Source: a virus
IMG/VR virus record: IMGVR_UViG_3300015263_000061
Coordinates: 1 to 20,294 of that record
Length of the DNA: 20,294 bases
Direction: 5' to 3' (one strand)
Shown here: one piece after another, positions 1 to 7,246 of the stretch
Layout: each line of letters starts with the position of its first letter
How positions within the stretch are numbered: the first letter of the stretch is position 1
Program-made: the position numbers and the translations under genes
The notes under the pieces: model-generated
Databases searched by the model: none
The model's input: the letters and a program-made list of their open reading frames with translations, nothing else
Told to the model about the DNA's origin: nothing

Positions 1-290
1 GCGGGCATCTTGTCCCACTGGAGTTGCAGCTCAGGCATTCCACCAGTGCCCTGCTGGTCACCAGAAGTATTGAGGAACGTCGACAGGAAGGAATCCCGCT
101 CGTCCCCATAATAGTTCGGATCCCAGATCGGAGCACCGTAGTAGATATCCTCACCAGCACCCAGCTGATTGGCTAACCACCCCGCTCCGTTGCCATATGG
201 ATCATCCATATAGCTACTAGGATTAAGTTGCATCCCGCCAATGCTGCGGATAAAGTCCGCATACTTGGCTTCGGCATTGGTCATTGCCAT
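1..290 (-). CDS. Unknown phage protein, N-terminal part (runs off window)
   Basis: An open frame begins at ATG 290 and stays open for 96 codons to the window edge, so only the N-terminus is visible. The start is supported by GGAGG five bases upstream, inside the last codons of the preceding gene, and by a one-base gap to that gene's stop. A second in-frame ATG at 284 is possible but has a longer SD spacing of 11. The peptide begins MAMTNAEAKYADFIRS and is rich in Tyr, Gly, Asp and Trp, with no signal peptide or membrane helix. Family not recognised. It follows a low-complexity gene downstream of the neck and fibre genes, where P22-like phages often encode internal ejection proteins. That role is only positional inference. 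Confidence 0.75.
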   Translation of the reverse strand, partial: MAMTNAEAKYADFIRSIGGMQLNPSSYMDDPYGNGAGWLANQLGAGEDIYYGAPIWDPNYYGDERDSFLSTFLNTSGDQQGTGGMPELQLQWDKMP

Positions 291-291
291 A

Positions 292-852
292 TTAGCCTCC
301 GCTACCAGTCATCCTAGCAATGATTGCCGCGATGTCCGGACTCATTCCAACAGCCCCTTGAGGGGGCATAGAACCCCAACCCCCACCAGCGGCTCCGCCT
401 GCACTCGGGAGACTCTGGGGAAGACCACCGCCTACCAGACCAGGGAGAGCGCTAGCAAGGCCACCATACGACGGCATGGAGCCACCTGCCAGTCCAGTAC
501 CCTGACGGGGAGGCATCATTCCACCAGGAATGCTACCGCCTGCCATCCCTGACCCACCTGCAGCCTGAGCACCCTGCATCAATCCCTGGAGGGCTTGACC
601 ACTAATCGGATTTCCTGGACCCTGCTGCGGACCCATGGCACTACGCAATCCCTGTCCCATGGCCTGAGCCATGAAGGGAAGGCTGCTCTGAAATCCAGCA
701 GACCCGCCACCCTGTTGGGCACCAGGCATTTGCTGAGGCATAGGAGCACGGCCAAAGGGGCCGACACGGCCACCTTGAGGTTGAGGCATAGCCCTACGTT
801 GGGCCATGGCGTTCATGAGCATCTGAATAAATTGCGGGTTCTGAGGAATCAT
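292..852 (-). CDS. Gly/Met/Gln/Pro-rich low-complexity phage protein
   Basis: 186 residues from ATG 852. This start is chosen over an in-frame GTG at 861 because GGATGGAG at 861-868 gives an SD spacing of 8 to ATG 852 but would overlap the GTG. The first 20 residues look helical (MIPQNPQFIQMLMNAMAQRR). The remainder is strongly biased to Gly, Ala, Met, Gln, Pro and Ser, with repeated GG, MAQ and PQQ-like segments, and it ends in a short hydrophobic patch (SPDIAAIIARM). There is no signal peptide or catalytic motif. It is separated by one base from the genes on each side, so translation is probably coupled. Small Gly/Ala/Gln-rich proteins after the neck genes are typical of podovirus ejection proteins such as P22 gp7, but no specific homology is recognised. 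It could equally be a virion linker protein. Confidence 0.75.
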   Translation of the reverse strand: MIPQNPQFIQMLMNAMAQRRAMPQPQGGRVGPFGRAPMPQQMPGAQQGGGSAGFQSSLPFMAQAMGQGLRSAMGPQQGPGNPISGQALQGLMQGAQAAGGSGMAGGSIPGGMMPPRQGTGLAGGSMPSYGGLASALPGLVGGGLPQSLPSAGGAAGGGWGSMPPQGAVGMSPDIAAIIARMTGSGG

Positions 853-853
853 T

Positions 854-1543
854 TTATACACTCCATCCGTTCATGGCACGGTTCATATAGGTTTGGTTGT
901 TGGCGTTATTCATATTGTTTCCTGCTCCCTGATTACCAGTCGTCGTCAAGACGCCAGCATTCTGGTTGGTATTCAGGTTATTTCTTACGCCAGTCGGGCC
1001 AAGAGTGACGGAGTTCACGCCCAGTCCTGGATTATTCTGCCACTGTCCCGTGTTGGCATTCACCAGATCACGGGGATTGTTGGCAGAGGCGCTAACGTTA
1101 AGGCTGTTGTTAACCGGAGTAGTCGCCTGATTAACGGCGTTAACCGCAGCTGGCGACTGAACGGTTTGAGTGGGGTTATTGTTAGCATAGTTAACCGCGT
1201 TAGCAATAATCCCGGTACCACTACTAGTGGTGTTATTATTGGTGGTGGTATTCGTATTGAACTGACTATTGATCAGATCGGTGTTCGCACCATTCGGATT
1301 GTAGAGTTCCGAATTTAGGTAATTATTCTGCCATTCCGCAGCAGACTGGGCTCGCTGGGCCTCATACGCAGCAGGGTCAGTAGCCTGCAGGGCAGAGACT
1401 ACCTGGAAAGTATTGGGATCCAGGTAGAGAGCACCTCCTCCACCCAGCCAGATATTGGAAAAGAGTTGGGTAGCGTCTGCCTGTGGATAGGCGGCTAAAA
1501 TGTCAGCCAACGGCATCCCGGAGACGTTGATATAGTCAGCCAT
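854..1543 (-). CDS. Asparagine-rich phage protein
   Basis: 229 residues. ATG 1543 overlaps the stop of the preceding gene as TAATG. The first 70 residues or so look folded (MADYINVSGMPLADILAAYP, then a Gly run and an Ala/Gln-rich helix ending AAEWQN). From about residue 72 to the end the chain is low complexity: about 43 of about 158 residues are Asn, with Thr, Gln, Ser, Gly and Ala and almost no charge. The bias covers only this gene and is not seen in its neighbours. No enzymatic motif, signal peptide or membrane helix is visible. Family not recognised. By position it could be an ejected internal protein or a minor virion component. A disordered, N/Q-rich prion-like segment is what the composition shows. 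Confidence 0.8.
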   Translation of the reverse strand: MADYINVSGMPLADILAAYPQADATQLFSNIWLGGGGALYLDPNTFQVVSALQATDPAAYEAQRAQSAAEWQNNYLNSELYNPNGANTDLINSQFNTNTTTNNNTTSSGTGIIANAVNYANNNPTQTVQSPAAVNAVNQATTPVNNSLNVSASANNPRDLVNANTGQWQNNPGLGVNSVTLGPTGVRNNLNTNQNAGVLTTTGNQGAGNNMNNANNQTYMNRAMNGWSV

Positions 1544-1824
1544 TAGTTGTACTCCTGAATCTCGACAGCTCGACCCGGATCAGCGATCTGCTGTGCTCGT
1601 TGAGCGGTGAGTATTCCTGCCGCCACCATCTTGGTTAGTAATTTGGCAGTCCGAGGACTGGCCACGTCAATCATCTGCATACGCAGAAGTCGTTCTTTAA
1701 CAACCTCAGCCACGACACTGGTCTTGGCTAGGGTGAAGAATGCTTCGAGTTCCTCGTCAGTAAAACGATCAAGGAACTCAGTGCCAGAGATGTACTGGTA
1801 GGGATAGGTAGTTCTAGTCGTCAT
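1543..1824 (-). CDS. Small helical phage protein
   Basis: 93 residues from ATG 1824, which overlaps the stop of the glycine-rich fibre gene as ATGA. An upstream in-frame GTG at 1833 would add three residues but lies inside the fibre gene and is less attractive. After a short Thr/Tyr-rich N-terminus comes an amphipathic helical region (FTDEELEAFFTLAKTS, then VVKERLLRMQ) and a second helical half (RTAKLLTKMVAAGILT). The general form (a ~95-residue protein with an acidic helix followed by an Ala/Leu-rich helix, just after a tail-fibre gene) is common in phages, but I cannot assign a function. A fibre chaperone or a minor tail component is possible from its position only. Confidence 0.8.
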   Translation of the reverse strand: MTTRTTYPYQYISGTEFLDRFTDEELEAFFTLAKTSVVAEVVKERLLRMQMIDVASPRTAKLLTKMVAAGILTAQRAQQIADPGRAVEIQEYN

Positions 1825-3020
1825 ACGATCCACTCAAATAAGACCATGCCGAGCTTTCCGTCTCCACCCGCAAGCGCCCCGACAACGCCATCGCCACGAG
1901 CGCCACTGCCACCTCCCCCAAGTCCAGATCCGGGCGCATTACCAGCCGCGCCAGCAGCTGCTCCATGGGCTCCAACTCCGAAGAAGGAGGCGCCACCTGA
2001 GCCGGATTGTCCTGCGTTGGACCAGCCCCCGGCGAAGTGGTTGGGGATTGATCCTCCTCGTCCTGCGTCGCCATACCCACCACCTCCACCAATGCAGTTC
2101 ATCTCGATGGGGCCACCGCCATCGTACCCGTTGGGAGTACCAGCAGTAGTAGCACCTAGACCATGGTTGGTGACTACGCCACCACCACTGATCTGGTATC
2201 CACCACCGTTACCTCCATTACCATGAGCACCAGCTCCAGGTCCACCAGCAGTCCCTGCTACACCGCCGTAGGCGGTAATGGTCTGCATACCGGTACCAGA
2301 TACATAGGAGTCAGTACCGTTATTGCCAGCAGCTCCAGCGACTCCGGTGCCACCAGCACCGACGTAAGCAGTCAGTGAAGATTGAGCAGTGTCGATCCAG
2401 TAGGGGAAGCGGACCAAGCATCCACCTGCTCCGCCTCCCCCTCCGCCAGCAGTGGTGCCAGCCGTAGTGCCACCTCCTGCTCCTCCCCCTCCCAAGATCG
2501 TTACCCAGACCATCGAGATCTTATTGCCACGGGCATCCGTGGGAATGGTCCACGCATTGGAACCTGTGGTGATGATCCGCTGAGACTGTAGTCTAGAACC
2601 CATGGGCGTCTGCGATAGAACAAACCAGTTAACAGAAGAGCCGTCGAAACACGCGATGAACTGGGCCCATTCATACTGAGCATTCAGCGTGTAGGTCGTA
2701 GCTCCATCAATCGTATCCGACCCGAGTCGGGATACGGTTACTCCGTAGGTGTTATCCAGTACCTTGACGACGTACTGCTTGTGCTTATACGCTACCCCCG
2801 TAGGGAGGTAGATGGTAACAGCACCACCTGCTGCATCCGTATCGACGAGCAGGAAGTAGTCATGCTCTGTCGGGTAGTACTCCGTAGTATCAACATACTT
2901 GGCTCGGGTTAGTCCCTCCCCAAGAACCCACATCCTATCCTGGTACCGTCTCTGAACATAGGGAGACGTACTGTTAAGGGCTGCAGGCTTAGTTGGAATA
3001 ATCTTCCGAGACGTGGTCAT
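1821..3020 (-). CDS. Glycine-rich tail fibre / adhesin protein
   Basis: 399 residues; ATG 3020 overlaps the previous stop as TAATG. There are two visible parts. Residues 1-150 form a beta-rich N-terminal region (VDTDAAGGAVTIYLPTG, KQYVVKVLDN, WAQFIACFDG, NWFVLS), typical of the virion-anchoring portion of fibre proteins. Residues 177-399 begin VTILGGGGAGGG and are packed with Gly runs, broken by short strands such as LTAYVGAGGTG and GCLVRFPYW, and end in GGDGKLGMVLFEWIV. This arrangement, with its hydrophobic terminal strand, is characteristic of glycine-rich phage tip domains built from polyproline-II helices, as in the S16-type gp38 adhesin. The inferred role is receptor contact or a tail/neck fibre tip. 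It lies directly after the gp10-like gene. The opposite strand and the other minus frame are also open here, because of GGN codons, and are not separate genes. Confidence 0.85.
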   Translation of the reverse strand: MTTSRKIIPTKPAALNSTSPYVQRRYQDRMWVLGEGLTRAKYVDTTEYYPTEHDYFLLVDTDAAGGAVTIYLPTGVAYKHKQYVVKVLDNTYGVTVSRLGSDTIDGATTYTLNAQYEWAQFIACFDGSSVNWFVLSQTPMGSRLQSQRIITTGSNAWTIPTDARGNKISMVWVTILGGGGAGGGTTAGTTAGGGGGGAGGCLVRFPYWIDTAQSSLTAYVGAGGTGVAGAAGNNGTDSYVSGTGMQTITAYGGVAGTAGGPGAGAHGNGGNGGGYQISGGGVVTNHGLGATTAGTPNGYDGGGPIEMNCIGGGGGYGDAGRGGSIPNHFAGGWSNAGQSGSGGASFFGVGAHGAAAGAAGNAPGSGLGGGGSGARGDGVVGALAGGDGKLGMVLFEWIV

Positions 3021-5413
3021 TACTTATTCCCGGAAGTTATAAACAGCTCCATACCTTTCGCCCTGAAATCTCCCAAGCAGTGGATAGCCCAGAAGAACTG
3101 TCTCCGTCTAAAGGAACCAAGTCCATGGAAGCTGTAGTTAGCACTCTGCCAGGGGTTAATCTGTCTGCACCGCATACCACCCCACACTGCCCGGAGAACC
3201 ATGTCATCCGCAGCGATGGTGTAGTGGCTCGTACCAGTATCCTCATACATGTTCTGGTAGGCAGACTGCCCCCGCATCGTCAGGTCTGATCCGGTGGTAA
3301 ACTCGTTATCGCTCCAGGCGAACGCGAGCATAGTCGTGTGAGCATCACCTGCAAAGGGCAGGCCGGTGCCCCGAAAATCCGCGACATAATCGGATGAGTA
3401 CCATGGGCCGATTGCTCCAACCTGGGCTGCGATGGTTGAGTCAAGGTTAAGATCGACGTAAGACGCATAGTGATTCTGCAGCTCCTCGAAGAGATCAATC
3501 GTACCGGAGTACGGAATAACCAGATAATTCTCCGGATAAGTTGTATCTCCGTCGTGGACTCCCTTGTTGTTCCATCCCACAATGGGGTACATCTTGCTGC
3601 CGATTAGGCTGGCTCTTGCGCAGAACTTACGATCATTCGTCTCAAAGTCGATGATCGGACTGGTAATGAAGCAGGTGAAGAACTGGTAGTTAGAGGCCGG
3701 AGCAGCGCCGTCGTCGTCGTTATCCATGAACCTCATATCCGATGCCGTCGAGGAGGCAAAGGTTGCGAGGGAGGCGTCAGCCACTCTCCAGATGGAGGAG
3801 GCCGAGGCGTCGATTAGGTACTGTCTCCGTCCCGAGGTAACCGGGTTGCTGGGAGTCTGCGTGTCATCCGTACTAAGGTTAACAGCCCTCAAAGCCCCAG
3901 CAGGGGCTGCACCAGCGGTGCTGGTAAGGGAGTGGTGCAGCATGAACCAGATCGTTTTGTCGTTAGCGTTGAACATCTGGATCATGTTCCCATTAGTGGG
4001 GAAGGGCTTGGTCGGAGGCTTACGCCCTACTCCAGTAACCCAGTCGGCATCACCCACGCCCGTGAAGAAGCTATCGTTAACGTTGCTAGAGGCACCAGCC
4101 AGGGCGCTCATCTGCCAGTGGGGATAGGACAGGTTGTACTGCCAGCCCAGCTGGATCCCGATGTGCAGTCTTCCTCCCATCTCAATAGGCAGGAGAGACA
4201 TAGCTTCGTACACGTTATCCGTGTAGTCATTATTCGAGGCAGCTCGATACATATTCTCGAACTCGGCATTGCTGACTCGGACGGGCTGGTAGCCCTCCAG
4301 TCTCCACAAGCCATTCATACCACCTTCGGCAGACATGCCGATAAAGAAGATGGTATCCTCGTAGTTCATAATCGTCCGGGGATTGACAGCCCCGAACTTA
4401 ACGAAAGCCTCGTTAGTAGATTCGATGTTGAGTCCGTACTCTGCTCCAACATCCGTGTAGAATTCCAGAGACTGGCGACCAAAGGCCAGAATGTGGTGCT
4501 TGTATCGGAAGAGACCAACTCCCTTGTCCGGGTAGCTAATGGCATTCTCGAACATAGGATTACCAGTCTGGTCCACCCAGCCAGAACCAGTCGTGATATC
4601 CCCGATCTCACTACCCCAGATGTACCCATCATCCGTCATGATGTAGGCTCTGCCATTCAGCATGGCAAAGTTACCAACGGTAACCTTCACGCTGCTCCAC
4701 GGAGCACCACCGTAGTGGGTGGCGAAGTCAGTAGTGGTGATCTGGGTAGGAGCGGCCCACGTCCCGCCAGAGAAGGCAGAGTAAAAGCAGGCAGATGCCG
4801 ACCTGTCGGCCTTAGTCCAGCTAATCGTAACGTACGGTACCAGGGCAGGAGCCGATCCAAGGAACGGCGAGTAGCCACTGGCGAACTCATTCAGGAAGAC
4901 CTGCGAGTTAGCATGGAATCCAAACGACGGCGTAGAGCCAGCGAAGTTGTAGCTGGTAATCTCATGAGCCACCATCGTACCGTCACTAGGCTGGAAGAAG
5001 ATGATCTTCAGCGTGGCGTTGGACTGCAGAGCAGACCCATCCGCGTGGATCACGGCTGCCACCATCCAGTCGTCGATGATGCTGATATTCAGGAAGTCCT
5101 TCGGAGTCCTCTGCAGGGGGTAGTTAGCTGCTACCCCATTCCAGTTATCGAAGACAGTATCCCAGTTGGTATTAAGAGATGCGTCATCCAGGTTGGTATT
5201 GATACCGGTCCTTTTCTGGACCCACACATCCTTGGACCCAGTGATGGGATCCGAACGAGTCTCGGCCCAGCAGTTGATAAGCTGCTGGCCCTTCCCGCTG
5301 AACAGTTCACCATAGGACGAGACGGCCGTGCCGTCCGCCATGGTCTCATCCTCCACGCTATAAAGCGGGATAACGATCTTGTTCTGGGTCTCTTGTAGCT
5401 TAGCGACGGACAT
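3020..5413 (-). CDS. P22 gp10-like tail/DNA stabilisation (nozzle) protein
   Basis: 797 residues; ATG 5413 overlaps the end of the adaptor gene by 14 bases, with only a weak SD. Early in the protein (residues 47-69) the INCWAE...VWVQKRTG pattern resembles the opening of packaged-DNA stabilisation proteins, which normally read N-x-x-(x)...K-R-PG. Residues 308-323 (ILAFGRQSLEFYTDVG) match the conserved hydrophobic-G-x-x-S/Q-x-E-F/Y core of P22 gp10. They are followed by the FVKFGAVNPRTIMNYEDTIF and GLWRLEGYQPVRVSN segments expected of its beta-propeller. P22 gp10 (about 470 residues) extends the neck below gp4 and seals packaged DNA. This protein is much longer, mostly through extra N-terminal and C-terminal beta-rich sequence, so it may carry additional tail domains. 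The neighbouring gp4-like gene supports the call. Confidence 0.8.
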   Translation of the reverse strand: MSVAKLQETQNKIVIPLYSVEDETMADGTAVSSYGELFSGKGQQLINCWAETRSDPITGSKDVWVQKRTGINTNLDDASLNTNWDTVFDNWNGVAANYPLQRTPKDFLNISIIDDWMVAAVIHADGSALQSNATLKIIFFQPSDGTMVAHEITSYNFAGSTPSFGFHANSQVFLNEFASGYSPFLGSAPALVPYVTISWTKADRSASACFYSAFSGGTWAAPTQITTTDFATHYGGAPWSSVKVTVGNFAMLNGRAYIMTDDGYIWGSEIGDITTGSGWVDQTGNPMFENAISYPDKGVGLFRYKHHILAFGRQSLEFYTDVGAEYGLNIESTNEAFVKFGAVNPRTIMNYEDTIFFIGMSAEGGMNGLWRLEGYQPVRVSNAEFENMYRAASNNDYTDNVYEAMSLLPIEMGGRLHIGIQLGWQYNLSYPHWQMSALAGASSNVNDSFFTGVGDADWVTGVGRKPPTKPFPTNGNMIQMFNANDKTIWFMLHHSLTSTAGAAPAGALRAVNLSTDDTQTPSNPVTSGRRQYLIDASASSIWRVADASLATFASSTASDMRFMDNDDDGAAPASNYQFFTCFITSPIIDFETNDRKFCARASLIGSKMYPIVGWNNKGVHDGDTTYPENYLVIPYSGTIDLFEELQNHYASYVDLNLDSTIAAQVGAIGPWYSSDYVADFRGTGLPFAGDAHTTMLAFAWSDNEFTTGSDLTMRGQSAYQNMYEDTGTSHYTIAADDMVLRAVWGGMRCRQINPWQSANYSFHGLGSFRRRQFFWAIHCLGDFRAKGMELFITSGNK

Positions 5414-6152
5414 AGCTATAGTCAGGCTGAATGTACAGAGAGTCGTCCTGGTTAGCGTTAAACATCGCGTACTGGTGTAGTTCTCCAGCTTTCTTTTGGA
5501 TCATCTGCCGCTCTTGCAGAGCAACACCGTAGGTGTACGACAAGTCGGCTGCAAGGTTCCACACCAGGGCTCGATGCCACTCAGGCGGGAAGGAGATGTC
5601 TGCATCCAGGCTGTTCAGGTTCATGACCGGTGCTTCGTAGATGAGCACCAGATCATACTCGGTAGCTGCAGTCGTATCCGGGATCGGCCAGATCCGGATC
5701 TCACCGTACCAATCGGTACCGGTGTAGGTGTCTATTTGCGGATGGTGGTACCATACGGCGACGGGCGTTCCCTCGTGAGTCTTGTTAGGGAGAGCCCAGT
5801 ACTGTTCCCTAGTCCAGAGCTGAAGTGGGATGTCGATGCTGTTGGTATCGCGCCTGAAAGCTTGTAGCACACGTTCCGGCGCCACGGACGTGAAGTGGGG
5901 AGCAGCTTGCGTATCCCCGATCTTGTACGTTCCTTGAGATGCCGTAAGATCGAAGGCTTTCTGCTGAATGGCCCAGATGGCCATCCCGTCAGAGATCCAG
6001 CTTTTGGTGAGTGAATCAAGGACTCGTCTTGCATAGTCATTCTCCCTGTAGCCCAGGGACTCATCCGGACCAATAACACCAAGAAGACGCAGAGCGTCGT
6101 CTATAATGGACTGGGCATTGTACCGGGCGTTATAGGTTCCAGTAACCGCCAT
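5400..6152 (-). CDS. Head-to-tail adaptor, P22 gp4-like
   Basis: 250 residues. ATG 6152 overlaps the preceding stop (TAATG), with GAGG six bases upstream. The N-terminal helical part reads QSIIDDALRLLGVIGPDESL, then ARRVLDSLTKSWISDG, which is the usual helical start of gp4/tail-tubular-A type adaptors (about one helix pair per subunit in a dodecameric ring). A beta region follows (WTREQYWALPNK, GEIRIWPIPDT, EYDLVLIYEAP) and then another helical end (WHRALVWNLAADLSYTYG). The product is expected to sit under the portal and connect it to the gp10-like protein encoded next. It is longer than P22 gp4 (166 residues) and closer in size to T7 gp11-like tail tubular proteins, so family placement between these is uncertain. 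The connector role is well supported by sequence type and context. Confidence 0.8.
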   Translation of the reverse strand: MAVTGTYNARYNAQSIIDDALRLLGVIGPDESLGYRENDYARRVLDSLTKSWISDGMAIWAIQQKAFDLTASQGTYKIGDTQAAPHFTSVAPERVLQAFRRDTNSIDIPLQLWTREQYWALPNKTHEGTPVAVWYHHPQIDTYTGTDWYGEIRIWPIPDTTAATEYDLVLIYEAPVMNLNSLDADISFPPEWHRALVWNLAADLSYTYGVALQERQMIQKKAGELHQYAMFNANQDDSLYIQPDYSYVRR

Positions 6153-6511
6153 TATACACCTCTAGCATTCTTGTTGGATTTGGCCTCAAGAAGATTCTTG
6201 AGTACCTCAACCCGATGGTTGATGACTTTGTCCTTGGGCTTAGCGTTCTCTCGTTTGATCTTCTCTTCCGCAATCCTGGCCAACCGATCCAGGGCCGTAG
6301 CCTTGTGCGGGTGGTCATCCGGTAGATTCTGGGCTCTCCAGAGTCCGTATGGAAGATCCTTGTTCGTCTTGTCAATCGGACCCGGAGGGAGATCCTGTTC
6401 GGATTTCTTGGCCTTGGGCCAGATCTCAAGAGTATTCACTTTGGTGTCGGTGTCCTCGATGCGGACCACCCACTTATCTATGAACTCTTGCTTCGTAACC
6501 TTGCGTGGCAT
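6152..6511 (-). CDS. Small basic hypothetical protein
   Basis: 119 residues from ATG 6511, with AGGAG six bases upstream, starting nine bases after the previous stop. It is rich in Lys and Asp. The central segment (PPGPIDKTNKDLPYGLWRAQNL) is followed by a long charged helix (ATALDRLARIAEEKIKREN and VEVLKNLLEAKSN). It has no Cys pair, signal peptide or membrane helix. I do not recognise the family. It sits between the zinc-finger-like protein and the gp4-like adaptor, so a role in head completion or tail assembly is plausible but not shown. Confidence 0.75.
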   Translation of the reverse strand: MPRKVTKQEFIDKWVVRIEDTDTKVNTLEIWPKAKKSEQDLPPGPIDKTNKDLPYGLWRAQNLPDDHPHKATALDRLARIAEEKIKRENAKPKDKVINHRVEVLKNLLEAKSNKNARGV

Positions 6512-6520
6512 TTATATCTC

Positions 6521-7246
6521 CTAGAGTCCCGAGGTACCAGAGGCGACAGCAATCTGACCAGCCCACGGATGATACTTGGTATAGTAGTAACCAGTGCTCG
6601 GATCCTGGTAAGTAACCCTCACAGAGATCCTAATGACGCCAGTCTGCACCACATACGGCGAGTAGTACGACCCTTGGGAGCGACCGTTGGTCGTCGGATT
6701 GGCCGCAGTAACAATTGCGCCGTGAACGATGAGATTTGGCGTCCCGTTTGTTTGGCCAACCGGTGCTGTAGAGGGATCCCACCGCCCGACCATCTGGTTA
6801 AAGAGGGTATCCTCGACGGTTGAGGAGCTCGTGGTGTCAATTGGCGTACCGCCAACATCGTCTCCGTTATTGACGATGATAACATCAATGTCAGGATCCA
6901 CTCCCAGAAGGATCCAGGGAGCATCCGCATCCGGATCGAAGTAGACATAGATCCTCGATCCATCCGGCAGGACCACGATACTCAGAACATCCAACACGTT
7001 ACCTTGATCATCGGTAACAACGACCGTACCCCAGGACTCACCGCCAGTAGACTCAGGACGAACCCAGTCAGGAGCACGCTCGGAGCGAGGCACCCGGTAT
7101 AGATCCCGGATATGCCTCGGCTCCCAGTCTTCCTTGCACACCATGAGCCCGTCCCAGCGGGGCTTCAGCTCATAGTGCTTCTTCTTAAATCCACAGACAT
7201 CGCAGATCGCGTTGCGCTCTGTAGTCCGGGGTTTGCTCCTATACAT
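6521..7246 (-). CDS. Virion-type protein with N-terminal zinc-finger-like motif
   Basis: 241 residues; ATG 7246 overlaps the stop of the upstream paralogue gene (TAATG). The first 45 residues contain C15-D-V-C18 and, after a KPRWDGLMVC37KEDWEPRH stretch, a third Cys, with D40 or H45 as a possible fourth ligand. Short proteins with a CxxC...RWDGLxVCxxDWExRH signature recur in phage structural modules, and the fold is probably a small zinc ribbon. The rest is beta-rich. Residues 75-100 alternate Val/Ile with Asp and Gly, a low-complexity Asp/Thr/Ser-rich region follows, and the C-terminal part holds the strand-like GVIRISVRVTYQD and YYYTKYHPWAGQ. Function is unknown. The position between appendage and neck genes suggests a virion or assembly component. 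Confidence 0.8.
   Translation of the reverse strand: MYRSKPRTTERNAICDVCGFKKKHYELKPRWDGLMVCKEDWEPRHIRDLYRVPRSERAPDWVRPESTGGESWGTVVVTDDQGNVLDVLSIVVLPDGSRIYVYFDPDADAPWILLGVDPDIDVIIVNNGDDVGGTPIDTTSSSTVEDTLFNQMVGRWDPSTAPVGQTNGTPNLIVHGAIVTAANPTTNGRSQGSYYSPYVVQTGVIRISVRVTYQDPSTGYYYTKYHPWAGQIAVASGTSGL

Noticed and set aside
1090-1210. Repeated GTTAAC-type motifs
   Set aside because: They are explained by Val-Asn and Ala-Asn codons in the Asn-rich gene. No regular spacing suggests a DNA-level function.
1814-2092. A 92-codon minus-strand frame inside the glycine-rich fibre gene
   Set aside because: It is a frame shift of GGN-rich codons. It has no SD of its own and would share its end with the following gene's start. 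Its acidic, Pro-rich product looks like out-of-frame translation.
1846-2226. A Pro/Ser-rich plus-strand frame
   Set aside because: It is the reverse complement of the fibre's Gly-rich repeat codons, which produces Pro-rich open frames by composition alone.
3932-5398. A 488-codon open frame on the plus strand
   Set aside because: It is antisense to the gp10-like gene, which has clear family motifs, overlaps and order. The antisense product has no recognisable motif and no compact operon context. Long antisense frames are common opposite GC-rich-third-position genes.
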